Source: Pseudomonas sp. TH15 (GTDB lineage: Bacteria; Pseudomonadota; Gammaproteobacteria; Pseudomonadales; Pseudomonadaceae). From it: a stretch of DNA of 64,000 nucleotides. The DNA lies in the NCBI RefSeq assembly GCF_016651105.1, contig NZ_JAEKEL010000001.1, positions 2,594,001 through 2,658,000 of the forward strand, read 5' to 3'. The notes under the pieces are model-generated. The model ran no database searches. It saw only the letters and a program-made list of their open reading frames with translations, and had not been told where the DNA came from. How positions within the stretch are numbered: the stretch's first letter is position 1; every line of letters begins with the position of its first letter. Of the stretch, positions 63,009 through 64,000 are shown piece by piece. Both the position numbers and the translations under genes were made by a program.

Positions 63009-63090
63009 TCGCCTGCTCGCGAAAGCGCTGGGTTAGACAATCATGTTTCAACTGACAGTCCGTATTCGCGAGCAGGCTTGCTCCCGCAGG
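63009..63090. repeat. REP pair
   Basis: cgcctgctcgcgaaagcg and attcgcgagcaggcttgctc around a spacer, between ptrB and the membrane-protein gene. Confidence 0.8.
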
Positions 63091-63161
63091 TCGTGTGTCT
63101 ATTGGGACAAGCCTGACGGGCGAAAAGTCGTTACTATAAGCGCCTCTTTGCCTGCCTTGCC

Positions 63162-63659
63162 ATGGACACCATGACCGAGAACGACTATCTGATCGCTTGG
63201 GGCCTCTACGCCTTTGCCGCTTTAGGCTGCCTGTTGGTGTGGATGCGCTTGACCCGCTGGATGTGGCGCTACCTGCGCGAGCCACTGCGGCTGCTCGTGG
63301 CGGTGTTGCTGTTCAGCCCGACCATCATCGATCCGGTGAAGGAAAAAGTCGCCCCGGCCATCGCCATTACCGCCCTGGACCTGGCGTTCAAGGTGGGTAA
63401 CAACGCCTGGCGGGCAATTTCCGATCTGTTCATGTACGGCATGATCGCGTTTGGCCTGTACCTGATTTTCGTACTGATCCGCTGGCCGATCGAGCGCGCG
63501 TCCAACGCCCGCAAAGAACAGGCTGCTGCGGCGAAGGCGGCGATCAAGGCTGAGGAACGCGATAACGATCAACCGTTCGGCGTTGCCGGCGATGATCGCT
63601 ACGGCCGTCCACCGGTCCCGAACAACCCCCAGCGTTCGCGCATCGAACCGCGTTTGTAA
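63162..63659 (+). CDS. Hypothetical inner-membrane protein
   Basis: 165 aa. Two to three transmembrane helices (LIAWGLYAFAALGCLLVW, LRLLVAVLLFSPTIID, SDLFMYGMIAFGLYLIFVLI) precede a charged tail with Ala/Lys/Glu (EQAAAAKAAIKAEERDN). Start is MDTMTENDY or the ATG three codons later. Function unknown; it lies 32 bases before the amidotransferase gene. Confidence 0.75.
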   Translation: MDTMTENDYLIAWGLYAFAALGCLLVWMRLTRWMWRYLREPLRLLVAVLLFSPTIIDPVKEKVAPAIAITALDLAFKVGNNAWRAISDLFMYGMIAFGLYLIFVLIRWPIERASNARKEQAAAAKAAIKAEERDNDQPFGVAGDDRYGRPPVPNNPQRSRIEPRL

Positions 63660-63691
63660 CCTTGCCCCTGCATTGAAGCGAGAGTCCGAGC

Positions 63692-64000
63692 ATGTGTGAG
63701 TTATTGGGCATGAGCGCCAATGTCCCGACCGATATCGTGTTCAGCTTCACCGGGCTGATGCAGCGCGGCGGGCGTACCGGGCCGCACCGTGACGGCTGGG
63801 GCATCGCTTTCTATGAAGGCCGCGGCCTGCGCTTGTTCCAGGACCCGGCGGCAAGCTGCGAGTCCGAAGTAGCGAACCTGGTGCAGCGCTACCCGATCAA
63901 GAGCGAAGTGGTGATCGGGCACATCCGCCAGGCCAACGTCGGCAAGGTCTGCCTGTCCAACACCCACCCGTTTGTGCGCGAGTTGTGGGGGCGTAACTGG
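63692..64000 (+). CDS. Class II glutamine amidotransferase (YafJ-like), 3' end outside window
   Basis: The partial product starts [19 protein letters not shown]; Cys2 is the Ntn nucleophile once Met is removed. [17 protein letters not shown] and [19 protein letters not shown] hold the remaining active-site residues. YafJ-type enzymes are predicted glutamine amidotransferases without a known acceptor. Cut at 64000. Confidence 0.88.
   Translation, partial: MCELLGMSANVPTDIVFSFTGLMQRGGRTGPHRDGWGIAFYEGRGLRLFQDPAASCESEVANLVQRYPIKSEVVIGHIRQANVGKVCLSNTHPFVRELWGRNW

Overview
The window comes from a Pseudomonas chromosome, most likely of the P. fluorescens group. The evidence is the GC-rich coding, fluorescens-type REP elements, a tricarboxylate-uptake locus, phaG, an algU-mucA-mucB-mucD locus without mucC, and PAO1-like gene order over long stretches. 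It is almost all ordinary chromosome with small accessory patches. About 75 protein genes, two tRNA genes (Gly-CCC, Ser-CGA), ten repeat elements and many hairpin terminators are supported.

Layout. 1-6.9 kb: tellurite/stress (ter) cluster with terZ-like (cut by the window edge), terA, terB, terC, terD and terE, then a lipoprotein gene and an opposing TerD-vWA gene (terF-like). 7-10.7 kb: accessory patch with a methyltransferase, a DUF6124-type gene behind a strongly folded leader, a broken orphan hicB, and a zeta-toxin/52-aa gene pair. The hicB and zeta genes each lie behind a copy of one ~100-bp repeat, next to tRNA-Gly. 10.8-16.2 kb: phaG, rsuA, a CWC protein, a diguanylate-cyclase remnant, two Tyr-rich lipoproteins, an acyl-CoA hydratase/hydrolase and ung. 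16.4-24.1 kb: abrB-tctA-tctB-tctC-opdH with divergent tctD-tctE, for tricarboxylate uptake. 24.2-32.8 kb: HDOD protein, ygfZ, sdhE-ygfX, nadB, then algU-mucA-mucB-mucD (envelope stress and alginate control). 32.9-41 kb: bepA-like peptidase, tusA-like, perM-like, bcp, gcvR, dapA-bamC-MBL-purC, tRNA-Ser. 41-46 kb: small genes and a gtr-like glycan-modification operon. 46-52 kb: two LysR regulators, a CHMI-type isomerase, an MFS carrier and eptA-like. 52-64 kb: rnd-ycgL, a hydroxyacid dehydrogenase, nitroreductase, ycgN, a degenerate M1-like protein, a TrmL-like methyltransferase, yajD, a spermidine-synthase-like protein, a cNMP-binding protein, ptrB and a class II glutamine amidotransferase (cut by the edge).

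The most striking sequence-level pattern is that five genes (terC start, lipoprotein, hicB, GT2 glycosyltransferase, M1-like protein) are each broken at a run of G or C. In every case one extra G or C restores a continuous, family-like protein. That points to systematic loss of one base in G/C runs, by sequencing error or a real mutational habit, rather than five independent pseudogenes. The most interesting biological leads are the repeat-gene-terminator modules beside tRNA-Gly, the multi-hairpin leader before the DUF6124 gene, and the gtr operon with an embedded methyltransferase.
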